The notes below the pieces were generated by a model, which was not told the DNA's origin, searched no databases, and saw only the letters and a list, made by a program, of their open reading frames with translations. 64,000 nt of DNA from Farysia itapuensis. Lineage: Eukaryota; Basidiomycota; Ustilaginomycetes; Ustilaginales; Ustilaginaceae. Positions 1-9,975 of this stretch are shown here, piece after piece. Position 1 is the first letter of the stretch. Every line of letters begins with the position of its first letter. Position numbers and translations under genes: made by a program. The stretch covers positions 124,001 to 188,000 of the forward strand of contig JALBYC010000003.1 in the NCBI GenBank assembly GCA_023212645.1. Direction: 5' to 3'.

Positions 1-1392
1 AGAGATGCGGCTCAGCAGGCCGTTCTGGATGCGCACCAAAGGCAACAGCTACTCAACGACGATGGCAGCCCAACTCATCACTCGGCCATGCTGGACCTGG
101 CCGACCGTCATCTCTTGGCCGCCATTAAAGCGCTGCAAAATCAGCAAACGCCCAGTCGTCGACGCCGATTCTCGATCATTGACGCAAAAGCGCCGACAGA
201 CGAGCTGCCTATCGGCAGCAACGCTGGTGTCATGATCTTGCTGATCCTCTCGTGCAATTTGGCAGGGAAGAGTTTGATGCTGCCTTCGTATTTGGAGCAG
301 TGCGAGCAATTCCTGGTCGATGCAGTCGAACACATGTCTTCGCACCGCATGTTTCCCTCGGTCAGCGGCGAAGTTGTCGAGGGAACACCAGAGTCACCAC
401 CGACTTTCACGCCGCAGAACATGACGCATGTCGGTCTCCTCCTCATCATGGCTACTTATGTCGGCCTGTTTGAGATCTGTCTGGCACAGTACGTTGCCGT
501 GACCGACTGGGACTACAACCCGAGCAGGTTGCGTCGTCTACAGCCGTACAATTGGTCCGAGTCTGACGCAGAAGCATTCGATGCCACGCGTCGGAGTGTC
601 GCCGAGACGACGTACAGCGTCTCGATGGTCACACTGGAGCTCGTGCTGGACACATTGGAGACAGTGCGCAAATTCAAGCGGGCCGAAGGCATTTTGCGCG
701 GACAGCGAGCTGTAGCAAACACCGAGGCGGAAGATAGTGCCGCAGGACTAGAATCTCTCGCGCTGCGTCAAGAGGTGGGACTGTTGATCAAAGATCTTGA
801 AGCTGGCGTCTTCTGGAAAGGCGCGACCCGAACCTTCTCACCAAGCGAAGAGCGCGAGGTGATTGCCTATCTCGACTCTGTAGCTTCCAGTGCTGTCACT
901 GCTGGCGTTGACGAACCTAAAGATGCTGCGCGAAGGGGTGGGTCCGAGACAACAAACGCCGATGCGGGCACTTTCCAGAGCGGTAGTCTGTTCATCCCAT
1001 CCACTACCGGCACGGGCAAGCGCGTGAATCGCATCCGCCTGGGCAACCATCTTTTTCGTAATGCCCTCATTGCCGACCTCTACATCTCGGTTTTCAACAT
1101 GGACCCGTCGACGGCCATCTTGCAAAACCTCGTCTCGAGCAGCATTCGTCTGCTTGAAGCAGTTCCAGAGATGCTCGAGCTTGGACTAATGTGGCCTGTT
1201 CTTGTGCTTGCCTCACACGCAGTGGAAGAAGGCGAGCAGCGAAGCAAGGTCCGCGCTTTTCTCAAACGTAGTCAATGGAAAGGATCTGCTGGACCTTGTA
1301 CCGCCCAAGACGTGCTAGAACGCGTATGGTCAGGAAAATCCTCCTGCTGGCGTGAAGGAGTCAAATACTTCGGAAACCCTCTCATAACTTAG
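1..1392 (+). CDS. Zn-cluster-type fungal transcription factor, C-terminal part (5' partial)
   Basis: The reading frame is open from the first base of the window, so the N-terminus, including any Zn2Cys6 DNA-binding domain, lies outside. About 463 codons are visible. The layout of alternating helical, leucine-rich segments (for example the stretch coded near 235-300 and the hydrophobic block near 430-490) and a C-terminal region with repeated short helices and a Trp-rich end resemble the Fungal_trans_2 regulatory domain found behind Zn2Cys6 fingers. That family acts in the nucleus as a pathway-specific activator or repressor; its target here cannot be told. A polar, poorly conserved-looking insert lies around 900-1000. 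The gene ends with TAG and faces the dehydrogenase at 1546 tail to tail. Family assignment is by resemblance only. Confidence 0.6.
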   Translation, partial: RDAAQQAVLDAHQRQQLLNDDGSPTHHSAMLDLADRHLLAAIKALQNQQTPSRRRRFSIIDAKAPTDELPIGSNAGVMILLILSCNLAGKSLMLPSYLEQCEQFLVDAVEHMSSHRMFPSVSGEVVEGTPESPPTFTPQNMTHVGLLLIMATYVGLFEICLAQYVAVTDWDYNPSRLRRLQPYNWSESDAEAFDATRRSVAETTYSVSMVTLELVLDTLETVRKFKRAEGILRGQRAVANTEAEDSAAGLESLALRQEVGLLIKDLEAGVFWKGATRTFSPSEEREVIAYLDSVASSAVTAGVDEPKDAARRGGSETTNADAGTFQSGSLFIPSTTGTGKRVNRIRLGNHLFRNALIADLYISVFNMDPSTAILQNLVSSSIRLLEAVPEMLELGLMWPVLVLASHAVEEGEQRSKVRAFLKRSQWKGSAGPCTAQDVLERVWSGKSSCWREGVKYFGNPLIT

Positions 1393-1545
1393 AACAAAGC
1401 ATTCCTCTTATACCACATTACCCGCATACCATTCATAGATGTTCGACTTCGTACCTAATCAGCTATGGTCTATACACAAAGTCTCTATAATTATCTCATT
1501 TGCTTCCGAATAACAGCGATGTTTCAACTCTTCCCGACAGTGGCC

Positions 1546-2795
1546 TTACGATCCGAGCCTTTTGATGCTTTCCAGGTGGTCAGGGAGATCGGTTGCCACG
1601 CCACGAGACTTGGCGTTGACGTCCTCGAGCACACGCTGCCAAAGACGAGCTCGACATAACGGATCGTCTACCTCAGGTCGTCGAATGTCGACAATGTTGC
1701 GATTGACAAATTTGCCGCCAAAATTGGCCGACTCGCCTACGTCTGGCTTTTGCCGGGAAAGTCCAGTCGCCGCAGTCGGTAGACCAAGATACGGATTGAG
1801 AGCAGCATTAACGATAGCAAAACTGCCCTGTTCTGCGTCCACACTCAGGTAGCGCACGGCAGCATCCATGAGCGGCTTGAAAGTCTTTAGCGCCCATGAG
1901 TCTGGGTTGTTCCAGATGTTGCTGCCAACAAAGCCTGGGTGGACGCCGTGGCAAATAATGTGCCTGTAATCATCGGACCTGGAGAGTCGTTCTTGTAGCT
2001 CGACAGACCACATCAAAAGCCAGAGCTTTGTGTTGCAGTAAAATTGAAGACAAGACGGCCCGGTAGGCGTGTGTTTCTCGTTGTCCATGTCAGCAAAGTC
2101 CAGGTTCCCGTCATTGTGGAAGATGGAGCAGGTGTTGATGATCCGTGGTGCTGGAGACGCTTTCATCGTTGGCAGAATATAAAATGTCAACAAGCAATGG
2201 GAAAGGAAGTTGATGACATCTGCAAGTAGAATTGGGTTAGTGGAAGATCTTGAGCGATATCAGCCATGCTGTGCCACTTACGAGTCAGCTCGAACCCTTC
2301 ATCAGTGATGATACGCCTTCCAGCAGCTAGTCCAGCATTGTTGCATAAGATGTCACACGTCCGACCAGAATCGCGCCAGCGCTTGCCGAAGCTAGCGACC
2401 TTGTCCAAGCTGGAGCAATCAATCTCCCAGAGCTCGACTTTGTCATCTTTCACGCCAGCCTGCCTGACAATGTCCTTTCGTGCCTCTTCTGGAGGCTGTT
2501 CGTGGGTGGCTGTCAAACGACATGCCATAACGACTTGCGCGCCAGCGCGGGCAAAGTACAAGGCAGCCTGCTTACCAATGCCCGAGTTTGAGCCGGAGAT
2601 GATCACTGTTTTACCTTGGCAGCCGTATGCGGCATCCGTCGTCGGGTCTGGAAACTCGAGCTGAGTGTAGACGTCGCCGGCGAATTTGCGAAACGTTCGG
2701 TACCTCTGTGACCAAGGCTTGGTCGTTGGCATCAACCCGGCCCCATCACAGCGTGTTGCGTAGACCGAAGGAACTGGGGGTGGCGATACTGACAT
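1546..2795 (-). CDS. Short-chain dehydrogenase/reductase (two exons)
   Basis: Spliced as complement(join(1546..2219,2282..2795)), 395 residues. The 62-base intron has a GTAAGT donor, a CTAAC branch point and an ACTTGCAG acceptor; joining restores the SDR helix between the NNAG motif and the catalytic core. Seen in the protein: a Rossmann glycine motif SGSNSGIG at residues 67-74, NNAG at 152-155, catalytic Ser near 203 and the YxxxK pair Tyr232/Lys236. This matches the classical SDR family in the retinol dehydrogenase/WWOX-like branch, NAD(P)-dependent oxidoreductases of alcohols, ketones or lipids. The substrate cannot be read from sequence. The start at 2795 was chosen because of an AAA Kozak-like context and a TATAAG element about 50 bases upstream; an in-frame ATG at 2873 lies upstream of that element. 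Confidence 0.85.
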
Positions 2796-3083
2796 TTTGG
2801 GCGGGTGGAAATGTTTAGGGCATTGAAAATGGGTTGGAAACCTTCTTATACGTCCTGCTGACGTCGACGCCATCGCGGTGGGGATCGACAGCTTTCACGT
2901 CATGCACACTTCCTCCACGGTTCCACCGTGGATGAATTCTCGGTTGAGCGGTGCACGGCAGGGTCCAACAAATGTAAATCCATTAAGGGTTACCACCAGG
3001 AAGTAATGGATTTACCACCAGGCGGGCACCTCCTCGTGATCAACCTGGGGTCACGCGTTTGTCACGAATGCGTACAGTGACTA

Positions 3084-4000
3084 TTAGACATAAGGTGCCA
3101 CGGCCATCTGCATCATTTTGAGGAACGACTGGTGTGATCCAGTCTCGCTCATGTGGTCCGCGCCGTCCTGATATATCAGAGACTGTCAGTAAATTAGATG
3201 TAGGTCAAAAAAGGTCATAGCACTCACATTGACAATATAGAAAGGGATGCTCTGAACACCGTTCATATCAGCCTGCTGCAGCTTCATACCAAGTTCATAT
3301 TCGCCATCATCCCCCTGCAGCCATTTCAGCGCCTCTTCCTGGGACGCAAATAGCTTGAACTCGGCAGCGATATCTGCCAAGTATTTGTTGTCTGACATGT
3401 CTTGGGAATTTGAGTGGAAATCGGTGTAGAAGCGATCCAGAACCTGGACTTGCAGAGTCTGCAATACCACTTCTACATCGTCCGACTGCTGTGTTTGCGC
3501 CTGATCAAGCTGGCTGGCTTTCCAGACGAGACGATGTGCGTTCCAGGTGGCTCCGACTTTGCCGTCGGTAGTCCAGGTGAAACGCGGCATGTCTAGCTCT
3601 TTGCTCGCCATTGTGATCTTTTCATCAAAAGCGTCAAGTCCTGATCCAAACCTGTTGCGTGTTTGGGACATCGTTGATCAGTTGGCCCGTTCCGTCTGTT
3701 CGGAGAATGTTACACTTACTTAGATCCGTAGTAGAGCCTCTTAGTAGGCGGTTCGTGCGCTTTGTACGGCGTCATGTCCAGGGGGTCATAGAACTTTTCG
3801 GGTGTGTCAAAGTCGGAGGCTGGGAGCCGCGGGTCGAGGATATATGGATCAATCTGGAGGACCAGGCGTACATAAGGTGCGATCTGTTTCTTGTAGTCGT
3901 CTGACTGCAAGAAGGCCTTGAACCGCCTCGAGCCCACAAAGCACCAAGGACAGATGACATCGGTCACAATCTGGACCAAGAGCTCAGGCTTGCTGCTCAT
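3084..4000 (-). CDS. DsbA-family (FrnE-like) thioredoxin-fold oxidoreductase (three exons)
   Basis: Spliced as complement(join(3084..3167,3228..3651,3720..4000)), 262 residues. Both introns (68 and 60 bases) have GTAAGT/GTGAGT donors and CAG acceptors, and the joins keep frame and recreate family features: a KFG motif at the first junction and the C-terminal helix at the second. The N-terminus carries the redox motif CPWC at residues 17-20 after a short beta strand, as in the FrnE/2-hydroxychromene-2-carboxylate isomerase group. A conserved N-x-H-R-L segment follows near residue 140. Such proteins exchange thiols or isomerise glutathione adducts; no signal peptide is visible, so a cytosolic role is likely. 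It is transcribed in the same direction as the dehydrogenase downstream, 289 bases apart, but nothing shows a functional link. Confidence 0.85.
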
Positions 4001-5713
4001 TGTGACTTTTACTGAGGAGCCTGGGAAGTTGATGTGAAAGGAGACGGTGGAGCGAGCGAATTGCGCACTATGAGCACAGCTAGTAACCCCGCATTTTGCG
4101 GTGGAGCGGCAGACAGCCGTAATTACAGTACGTACTAGCGTCAAGCGATACTACTCATACTAGACATGAATGGAATCGGGCCATCGGGGAGGTAAAACAC
4201 GATCTTCCACTCTTCACTGTCTTCAGTCTTGACTCTTCAGACATCCAGTGATCAATTTCAAGGTGATGAGTTCCGGATGGGACTGCTACAGAGACCCCCA
4301 AATCCAGCGTAGCCCCCTTCTCACTTCATGCTCGCCGCCCCTATCCGAGTCTTTCCACGCTGGGTGACAAAGTGAATCCTTATAGTTTGCTTGCGCCAAG
4401 CTAATAAGGCACTTTCTGTATCGAGTAGCACGAGCGTCGGGACCGTAAGGAGTACCACAAACATTCCAGCCTATTACAATAAGCGCTTCGAGCAGTGAAT
4501 GGAACTGCCTTCGTCTGTCTTGAGGATTCGCAGGTCGAGTGTCTACCAATCGCATTCTTTCACACCAGATCTCAAAGATAGGAATGAGTCCATCCGGGAG
4601 CAGTGCGAGAAAGGTACGTGACTGTCCTTGAGCAGAGCCGGAGGTCCACGGAAGGGCCTTGCTCAGCTCAAAACTCTCCTTGCTGCGCGGACCGTGCCTT
4701 TGAGACTGTTCCAAAAGAGGTGTACATCGACTGTGTGGCTGTACTTGGACTGACATTCACATGTCAAAGGACGTACTTCAAGATGTGGTGCCGTGCCGGT
4801 CTACGCTACTTAGTCAGTTGAAGACCGTCGGAGGTTTTTCGTCTTCCATATCTTTTGCCGAGCTTTCACAGCGAACCTGCACCTCATTTATGCAAACGTG
4901 ACAGGGCTGATCCGAGAATAAGCGCAGCAGATGTCGTTGTCATCGGGACTCCATTACTGGCTGAGATCCGGAAGCAAAGCTTATCTTCTTACGACGAAAG
5001 TTAGCCCGCGAAGATAAAGCGGTAGTCTCATGGAATCGTTTTCATGTGCAAAGCACATTTCGTCTACGATCATACTTTTGCATGGGAGTATTCGGAAGAG
5101 CTGGACACGTTCTGTGCTGACAAGATGACCTTTCGTCAAGTTGTACAATTGCATACATTTTCACAAGGCCAGTCAGCGAGCGAAGCGAGAGGTCCCGAGT
5201 GTCGATTTGTTTGCTAAAATTGTGTAAGTAATTGTCACACGTCAGACACGAGGCCTATGGGTCAGCAGCCGAGGGCCAGATCGAAGCTCAGAGACCCTGA
5301 GATAAGTTTAGCCAAAGAGACAATCCGGCCTACTTGTGATTGAATCCCGGTCGGAACAAGCAAAGGATCGACAAAAAATTGAATTTCGTCATTCACATTT
5401 CCGTGGAAATTTGGGCAGCCACCTGTCACCCATCAGGTCCGTGAAAGTAGTACTTCTCGTGTCTGTTCATGCCGTCAACTTGTACAGCTCGATAACGAGA
5501 TAAGTTCAGTTGCCTACGTGGCAAAGTTGTGGGCGTTCATATATGAAGAGCACGCGTCAGTCTGTGTCGTTGAGCTTCTGTCATTCTCAACTGGTAGCGA
5601 GCGATCTTGTGACACCATCGCTTTTCACAAGTGCGCTATTCCGAATTCAGGCTCAGCTTACTGCATGCACAGTGGATCTCGCACTACTGCCGCTGAAACT
5701 TTCAGTGACAGAC
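4001..5713. other. Gene-poor intergenic region
   Basis: About 1.7 kb between the divergent DsbA-like and acyltransferase genes. A CTTCA-rich degenerate repeat lies at 4204-4240. One ATG-initiated minus-strand frame of 156 codons (4286-4756) is open but shows no recognisable domain, signal or splice pattern and I do not call it a gene. A TATATATG-like element near 5537-5544 could be the core promoter of the acyltransferase. Confidence 0.5.
4204..4240. repeat. Degenerate CTTCA tandem repeat in promoter
   Basis: Five to six imperfect copies of a (act)cttca/cttcagt unit about 200 bases upstream of the DsbA-like gene start. Same style as the other short promoter repeats in this window. Confidence 0.55.
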
Positions 5714-7999
5714 ATGATGCTTCACCGTCCTGCCTCCACTACTGCGCCGTCCTTTGACCGGGTTCGTAAATACCGGCCTCCGCCTACCTCGTTTCGCTCT
5801 TCCCTCCAGTACACTACAGAGGAATTCGGGGCACCTAGGAGCAGCTCTGACGTGAAAAGGGCATACCTAGCTTCCCATCCATACTCGGACGACGAGAATC
5901 CCTCCCACACTGCACCATCATCAACAGCCTCAACTCCTTCTCTTGTTTCCAGCTCATCTCACGTCTCGAACACGTCCGCCATGCCGAGTCAACCACGTCC
6001 TGAGCCTGCCCACGGTCGAGGCTCTGCGGCTGCACAAGGAGCAGCACTCCGCGAAGCTGCCGATCGGGAGATGGGAACAACTTCTGATCATAGACGCAAG
6101 TCATCTCGAAGGTCTGCTGCTGCTGTAGCTTCACCTGAAGCCCATGCATCTGCATCGCCACGACGCACACCGCATGCTACCCCACGCGGCTCTATGACAC
6201 GTGCGCGAGATCATCGAGCGGACGAAGAGAAGCGCGAATCATCTGACGAGGCAAAGGCGCATCGACGATCAGTGCGTCAAAGTCGTGATGGGCATCACGA
6301 TCAGAATGTGATCCATAGCAACGAAAAAGTGGTGGGATCCGCTACTGCTCAAGGAGCTGCCTATCGTAAAGGGGAAGAGCCTGTGCTGCCTAGCAAGGAA
6401 CAGACAACTGAGGCACGTGAGCGGCATCTCCGAGCAGCATATGGCGAGAACCCTCAGCTCGGCCGTGGTTCAGCGTCTAAGCCGCCAGTATATCCCATGA
6501 CTGGCATCGACAACCTTGCCCTACTCATGGAAGACGATGCCTACACCACCTCGTGCTTTTCAATGTACATGTTCAAGACAGATCTCGACCTTGAGACAGT
6601 CGACAACTTCTTCGAAGTGCTAGCGGAAACGTATCCCAAGTACCGTTATGTTGTTGATCTCGACCCGAAGGAGTCTAAGAAGATTGAGAGGAAGACGGCA
6701 CGGATGGACCCCGGAACGTCTCCTAGTCGCGAATTCGATGCCGGCCGCAAGACCCAGTACGGCAAAGGACTGAAAGCCGGTTCACTCTTCTCACCTGCCC
6801 GATGGCGATTCATCCCTGATTTTGATATCAAAGAGAACATCGAACATGTTGCGTCGTGTCCCGGCGGCGGAGATGACAAGGCGCTCAACAAAGTCGCCGG
6901 AAAATTCATTGGCCGACACTACGACTACTCCAAGCCTATCTGGGAGGCGCTAGTGGTCAATGGTCTCAACACTTCCGATGGGGGGAAAAGCGCTCTTATG
7001 ATCAAGATTCACCATTGTTTCTCAGACGGCCAAGGAATGATCCAAAGCTATCATGCAGCCCTCGGAGCTCTTGAAGCAGGAGTTGGCATTCGGGATGTTC
7101 AAAAGAAGATTGACACCGATCAACAATCCCACAAGAAGCCGGGTCAGCGTGAAGCTAAACCAACGGTAGGAGGAACCATCAAGCACACTTTCCACCTTGC
7201 TCGAGGACTGTATTTCCGCAGTCGCAAATCGTTTGTTTATCAACAGAAGCGCGAGCGCGTTTCTGGTCGACTGTACTGCCACAGCGAAGGAATCAGCATG
7301 GACGACATCAAAAACATCCGAAAGGCTTACAGCACCGAGAAAGTCAATCTAACGCTCAACGATGTGGCATGTGCCATCTTGTCCAGAGCTTTGCGCATCG
7401 CCTCAGAGCGGATCGATCCAGAGAAACGTAAGAAGGACAAGCGCGTCGCCGTTTTCGTTCCAATTTCTGTACGACCGAAGGGCGACTGGTCACTGAGCAA
7501 CGCCACGACGGGGTCCATTGCCTGGTTCCGATTTGAAGAAGAAGCCAAGCCTGACTTTGATGAGCAGCTGGCACAAGTCCACCGTGAAATGGGCCGTATC
7601 AAGCGATCACACCTTCCCAAGATCATGTACAAGACCTTCGGCGCGTTCTGCAAGCGTCGCATAACTTATCTGCCAAACTATCCTTTGTTCCGACAATTTT
7701 ACTACCGCGCCTTCCGCGAATATCATGTCGCGACCAACGTTCCAGGACCACCCAAGCCAGTCAAATTTGGCGACCACGAGGCATATAGTTACCATGTCCT
7801 GCCTCCTTCTAGTCCGGGCAAGGCAACGATGGCCATCGGAATGATTTCGTACGCTCAAGACTTCTCCCTAGCCGTTTCGTGCGATGACGTACCGGAATTC
7901 GAGCATCTGGCCGAAGAGATCTGCAGAGCATTCCAAGACGCCGCTGTTCAGATCATCGAAGCAGCCAGAGTCAAGCAAGGACAGGGAAAAGCCCAATGA
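5714..7999 (+). CDS. WS/DGAT-type acyltransferase
   Basis: 761 residues. The first 250 are polar, Ser/Arg/Ala-rich and probably disordered; the catalytic part follows from about residue 265. The acyltransferase motif HHxxxDG is seen as HHCFSDG at residues 433-439, and a C-terminal NVPGPPKP stretch matches the WS_DGAT C-terminal domain. Known members use acyl-CoA to make wax esters or triacylglycerol, usually at the ER or lipid droplets. The start at 5714 is the first good in-frame ATG after a TATATATG element near 5540; an ATG at 5510 would add 68 unconvincing residues. The stop is a TGA at 7997-7999 and the same frame then stays open for another 180 codons (see next feature), so the true C-terminus is uncertain. 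Confidence 0.85.
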   Translation: MMLHRPASTTAPSFDRVRKYRPPPTSFRSSLQYTTEEFGAPRSSSDVKRAYLASHPYSDDENPSHTAPSSTASTPSLVSSSSHVSNTSAMPSQPRPEPAHGRGSAAAQGAALREAADREMGTTSDHRRKSSRRSAAAVASPEAHASASPRRTPHATPRGSMTRARDHRADEEKRESSDEAKAHRRSVRQSRDGHHDQNVIHSNEKVVGSATAQGAAYRKGEEPVLPSKEQTTEARERHLRAAYGENPQLGRGSASKPPVYPMTGIDNLALLMEDDAYTTSCFSMYMFKTDLDLETVDNFFEVLAETYPKYRYVVDLDPKESKKIERKTARMDPGTSPSREFDAGRKTQYGKGLKAGSLFSPARWRFIPDFDIKENIEHVASCPGGGDDKALNKVAGKFIGRHYDYSKPIWEALVVNGLNTSDGGKSALMIKIHHCFSDGQGMIQSYHAALGALEAGVGIRDVQKKIDTDQQSHKKPGQREAKPTVGGTIKHTFHLARGLYFRSRKSFVYQQKRERVSGRLYCHSEGISMDDIKNIRKAYSTEKVNLTLNDVACAILSRALRIASERIDPEKRKKDKRVAVFVPISVRPKGDWSLSNATTGSIAWFRFEEEAKPDFDEQLAQVHREMGRIKRSHLPKIMYKTFGAFCKRRITYLPNYPLFRQFYYRAFREYHVATNVPGPPKPVKFGDHEAYSYHVLPPSSPGKATMAIGMISYAQDFSLAVSCDDVPEFEHLAEEICRAFQDAAVQIIEAARVKQGQGKAQ

Positions 8000-8542
8000 G
8001 AACAGAGCCATCCTATCGCCGGATTTTCCATCCCGTTGAGGAAGGACGGCTCTAGTTCCAACGATCGACGGGACAGCGACCATCAGGTCGCTGATCTGCA
8101 CGATTCTGACGAAGCGGGGGCAAGCTCAGGTGCCTCAACACCGCGACGACTGGGCATGTCGCCCTTCTCTTCCCTGTCTCACAATGCCGCTCGACGAACT
8201 TCCTTTTTCTCGAGCGCGATGCGAAGGTCCAATCGCAACCAGTCTCGACCCAGCACTGGCACGTATACCTCACCTTCATCTGCTGCCTGTTCCGACCACG
8301 ATGACAAAGAGGGCTTGGATTCGATCGTCTGGTCACCGGTCTCAACCTCTGCCGAGATCTCGCGTCGGTCGTCTTTTGTTCTGGATGCGGACCAAGATCA
8401 GCCAGACGAGCAGAACACAATTGTGCCAAATGCGCAATTCTTTGCCTTTTTTCTGCTCATCGTGCTGCTCATTTCTTCACCACTCATCAAGATAGTGTCT
8501 GTCTCACTATTTGTCATACTGCTAGCGCTGCAAGATGCCTAG
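8000..8542 (+). pseudogene. In-frame C-terminal extension behind the acyltransferase stop
   Basis: Directly after the TGA at 7997-7999 the acyltransferase frame continues open for 180 codons to a TAG at 8540. The translated stretch is Ser/Arg/Asp-rich like the acyltransferase N-terminus and ends in about 35 hydrophobic residues (coded by about 8430-8535), a plausible membrane anchor or hairpin. The composition is protein-like, not typical 3' UTR. Possible readings: a tail cut off by a recent nonsense change (CGA to TGA at 7997 would fit a C-to-T transition), stop-codon readthrough, an unrecognised intron removing the stop, or an assembly error. There is no good donor near the stop; the only short in-frame GT-AG option would be 36 bases, too small for this genome. 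Labelled pseudogene only because the segment has no start of its own. Confidence 0.5.
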
Positions 8543-8907
8543 TGCCCCCCCTAGTTCTCACGCCGTGTTCTGTGGCTGCATATCGCCGAGGAGCTAGTTT
8601 CAACATTAGAAAGAAATAAAATTGACTCGTCGGACAACTTTAAACTTTGAATTAGCTTCCGGTGTTCAGGGGCGCCCACGTGGAAATTTTCGCTGGCATG
8701 TCCAAGTTATTTATGCCGCATGCGGGCGCACTGGTCGTTGGACGTTGGACACGTCCAGACTGTACCCTAAATTTGACCATCGAACAACGCCAGCGGGGCT
8801 GCAGCCCTCGGCGTTGGAGTCTGTTCCGACAGACGAGCCTCTCGTCCTACTTAAAGGCCCTCGTCGTGAACAAATTCACCTTCTGACCACCCACCTCTCT
8901 GTTCAGT
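8543..8907. promoter_or_regulatory. Upstream region of secreted protein gene
   Basis: 365 bases. A TTAAA element lies about 55 bases before the ATG at 8908. No open frame of interest and no clear repeat. Confidence 0.35.
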
Positions 8908-9753
8908 ATGCGTTCGTCTTTCTTGTGCGTAGCCGCTCTTGCCGTTCTCTGTGTTGCGGAATTGTCCAGCACTCCGGTCGAAGCAAAGGGTCTGAGCAAC
9001 CGTCACCCTGCACACGAGCTCGTGCTGCCCCGCGCCAACGTGCACAAACGAAAAGCGTGCAAGGCTAAGAGCAGTGCAGCCACGTCTCCCATTCGTGCTG
9101 CTAGTGTCAAGCACACAACGACCTCCCGTAAGGCCACTACCACGTCTCACAAGAAGCACCACACGTCTCACAAGACAACAGCTCGTGCCACCACGACTGC
9201 CTCTCCAGCCGCCAAAGCCGCGGCCAAGGCTACCGAGTCCTCGTCGTCTACCAAGAGCGCAGCTTCATCGACTGCAGATTTGGCTGCAGGCGCAGCACCT
9301 CCCAACAGTCCTTGGGGAAGTTGCTTCGAGCTTCAAGCAACCGCCTTCCAGCCGAACTGGAAGGGCGAAGCTACTACTACCTGGTGCGGTGTCGAGTTCG
9401 ACAAGAGCTCACCCATTCTCGCACTACCGCTTGCTGATCTGTCGAAAGCGTATGGCTCGGACACACCCGTGACGTATTACTCCAACCAAGCTTTGTGGAA
9501 GCAGATGGTCAACGACTGGTGTGGACGTGAGGTCACCCTTCAAGGCCCCAGCGGAGCCGTCAAAGCCTACTTCGGCGATGCCAACACATGGACCTCGGTC
9601 GACTTGAACATGAATGTCTTTACTAAGCTAAAGGGCGTTGCTACTGGCTCGTACGGCGATCCAGATGCAGCTGGCTGGATGAACGGCATCAAAGGCTGCT
9701 TCAGTGGCTCGCAGGTCAGCATTAAGAGCAGCTACCCCTTCACCTACAACTAG
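8908..9753 (+). CDS. Secreted protein with Ser/Thr/Lys-rich linker and barwin/DPBB-like domain
   Basis: 281 residues. A signal peptide covers about residues 1-26 (hydrophobic core, small residues before the cut). A Lys-Arg pair at 47-48 could be a Kex2 site. Residues 52-130 are a low-complexity Ser/Thr/Lys/Ala/His stretch likely to be O-glycosylated. The C-terminal half (about 135-281) has spaced cysteines, a WCGVEF and a CGREV segment, and an aliphatic VDLNMNVF strand followed by Gly-rich turns, which resembles the double-psi beta-barrel fold of expansin/barwin/RlpA-like proteins. Such proteins act outside the cell on wall polysaccharides. The fold call is by pattern and should be treated as tentative; secretion is much surer. 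Confidence 0.75.
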   Translation: MRSSFLCVAALAVLCVAELSSTPVEAKGLSNRHPAHELVLPRANVHKRKACKAKSSAATSPIRAASVKHTTTSRKATTTSHKKHHTSHKTTARATTTASPAAKAAAKATESSSSTKSAASSTADLAAGAAPPNSPWGSCFELQATAFQPNWKGEATTTWCGVEFDKSSPILALPLADLSKAYGSDTPVTYYSNQALWKQMVNDWCGREVTLQGPSGAVKAYFGDANTWTSVDLNMNVFTKLKGVATGSYGDPDAAGWMNGIKGCFSGSQVSIKSSYPFTYN

Positions 9754-9975
9754 ATTACGAAGCTTCTTGCGACAAGCGCACTCTCGGACGCAGCTGGTCT
9801 GAACGTCTCGAAACGCTTGTCAGCATCTAGAAATATACCCCGAAGTGCGTTGGCTGGTTCAGCGTTCCTTGCACTGTCACACGCACGAGTCACATCATGT
9901 ACTTGTAGCCGCTTTGCGCGGAAGAGAGTCTTTTCAATGAAGTCACCTTTTGCAAATCTATCTTCTCGCGTCCCA

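Noticed and set aside
3695..3719. 24-base GT-AG option as first intron of the DsbA-like gene
   Set aside because: Too short to splice; the 68-base alternative has a branch point, keeps frame and restores the KFG motif.
4286..4756. 156-codon minus-strand frame in the gene-poor region
   Set aside because: No domain, signal or supporting context; length is within what chance gives in 1.7 kb.
5330..5420. B-box-like GATTCAATC on the minus strand, possible tRNA
   Set aside because: The flanks do not form a T-stem or acceptor stem.
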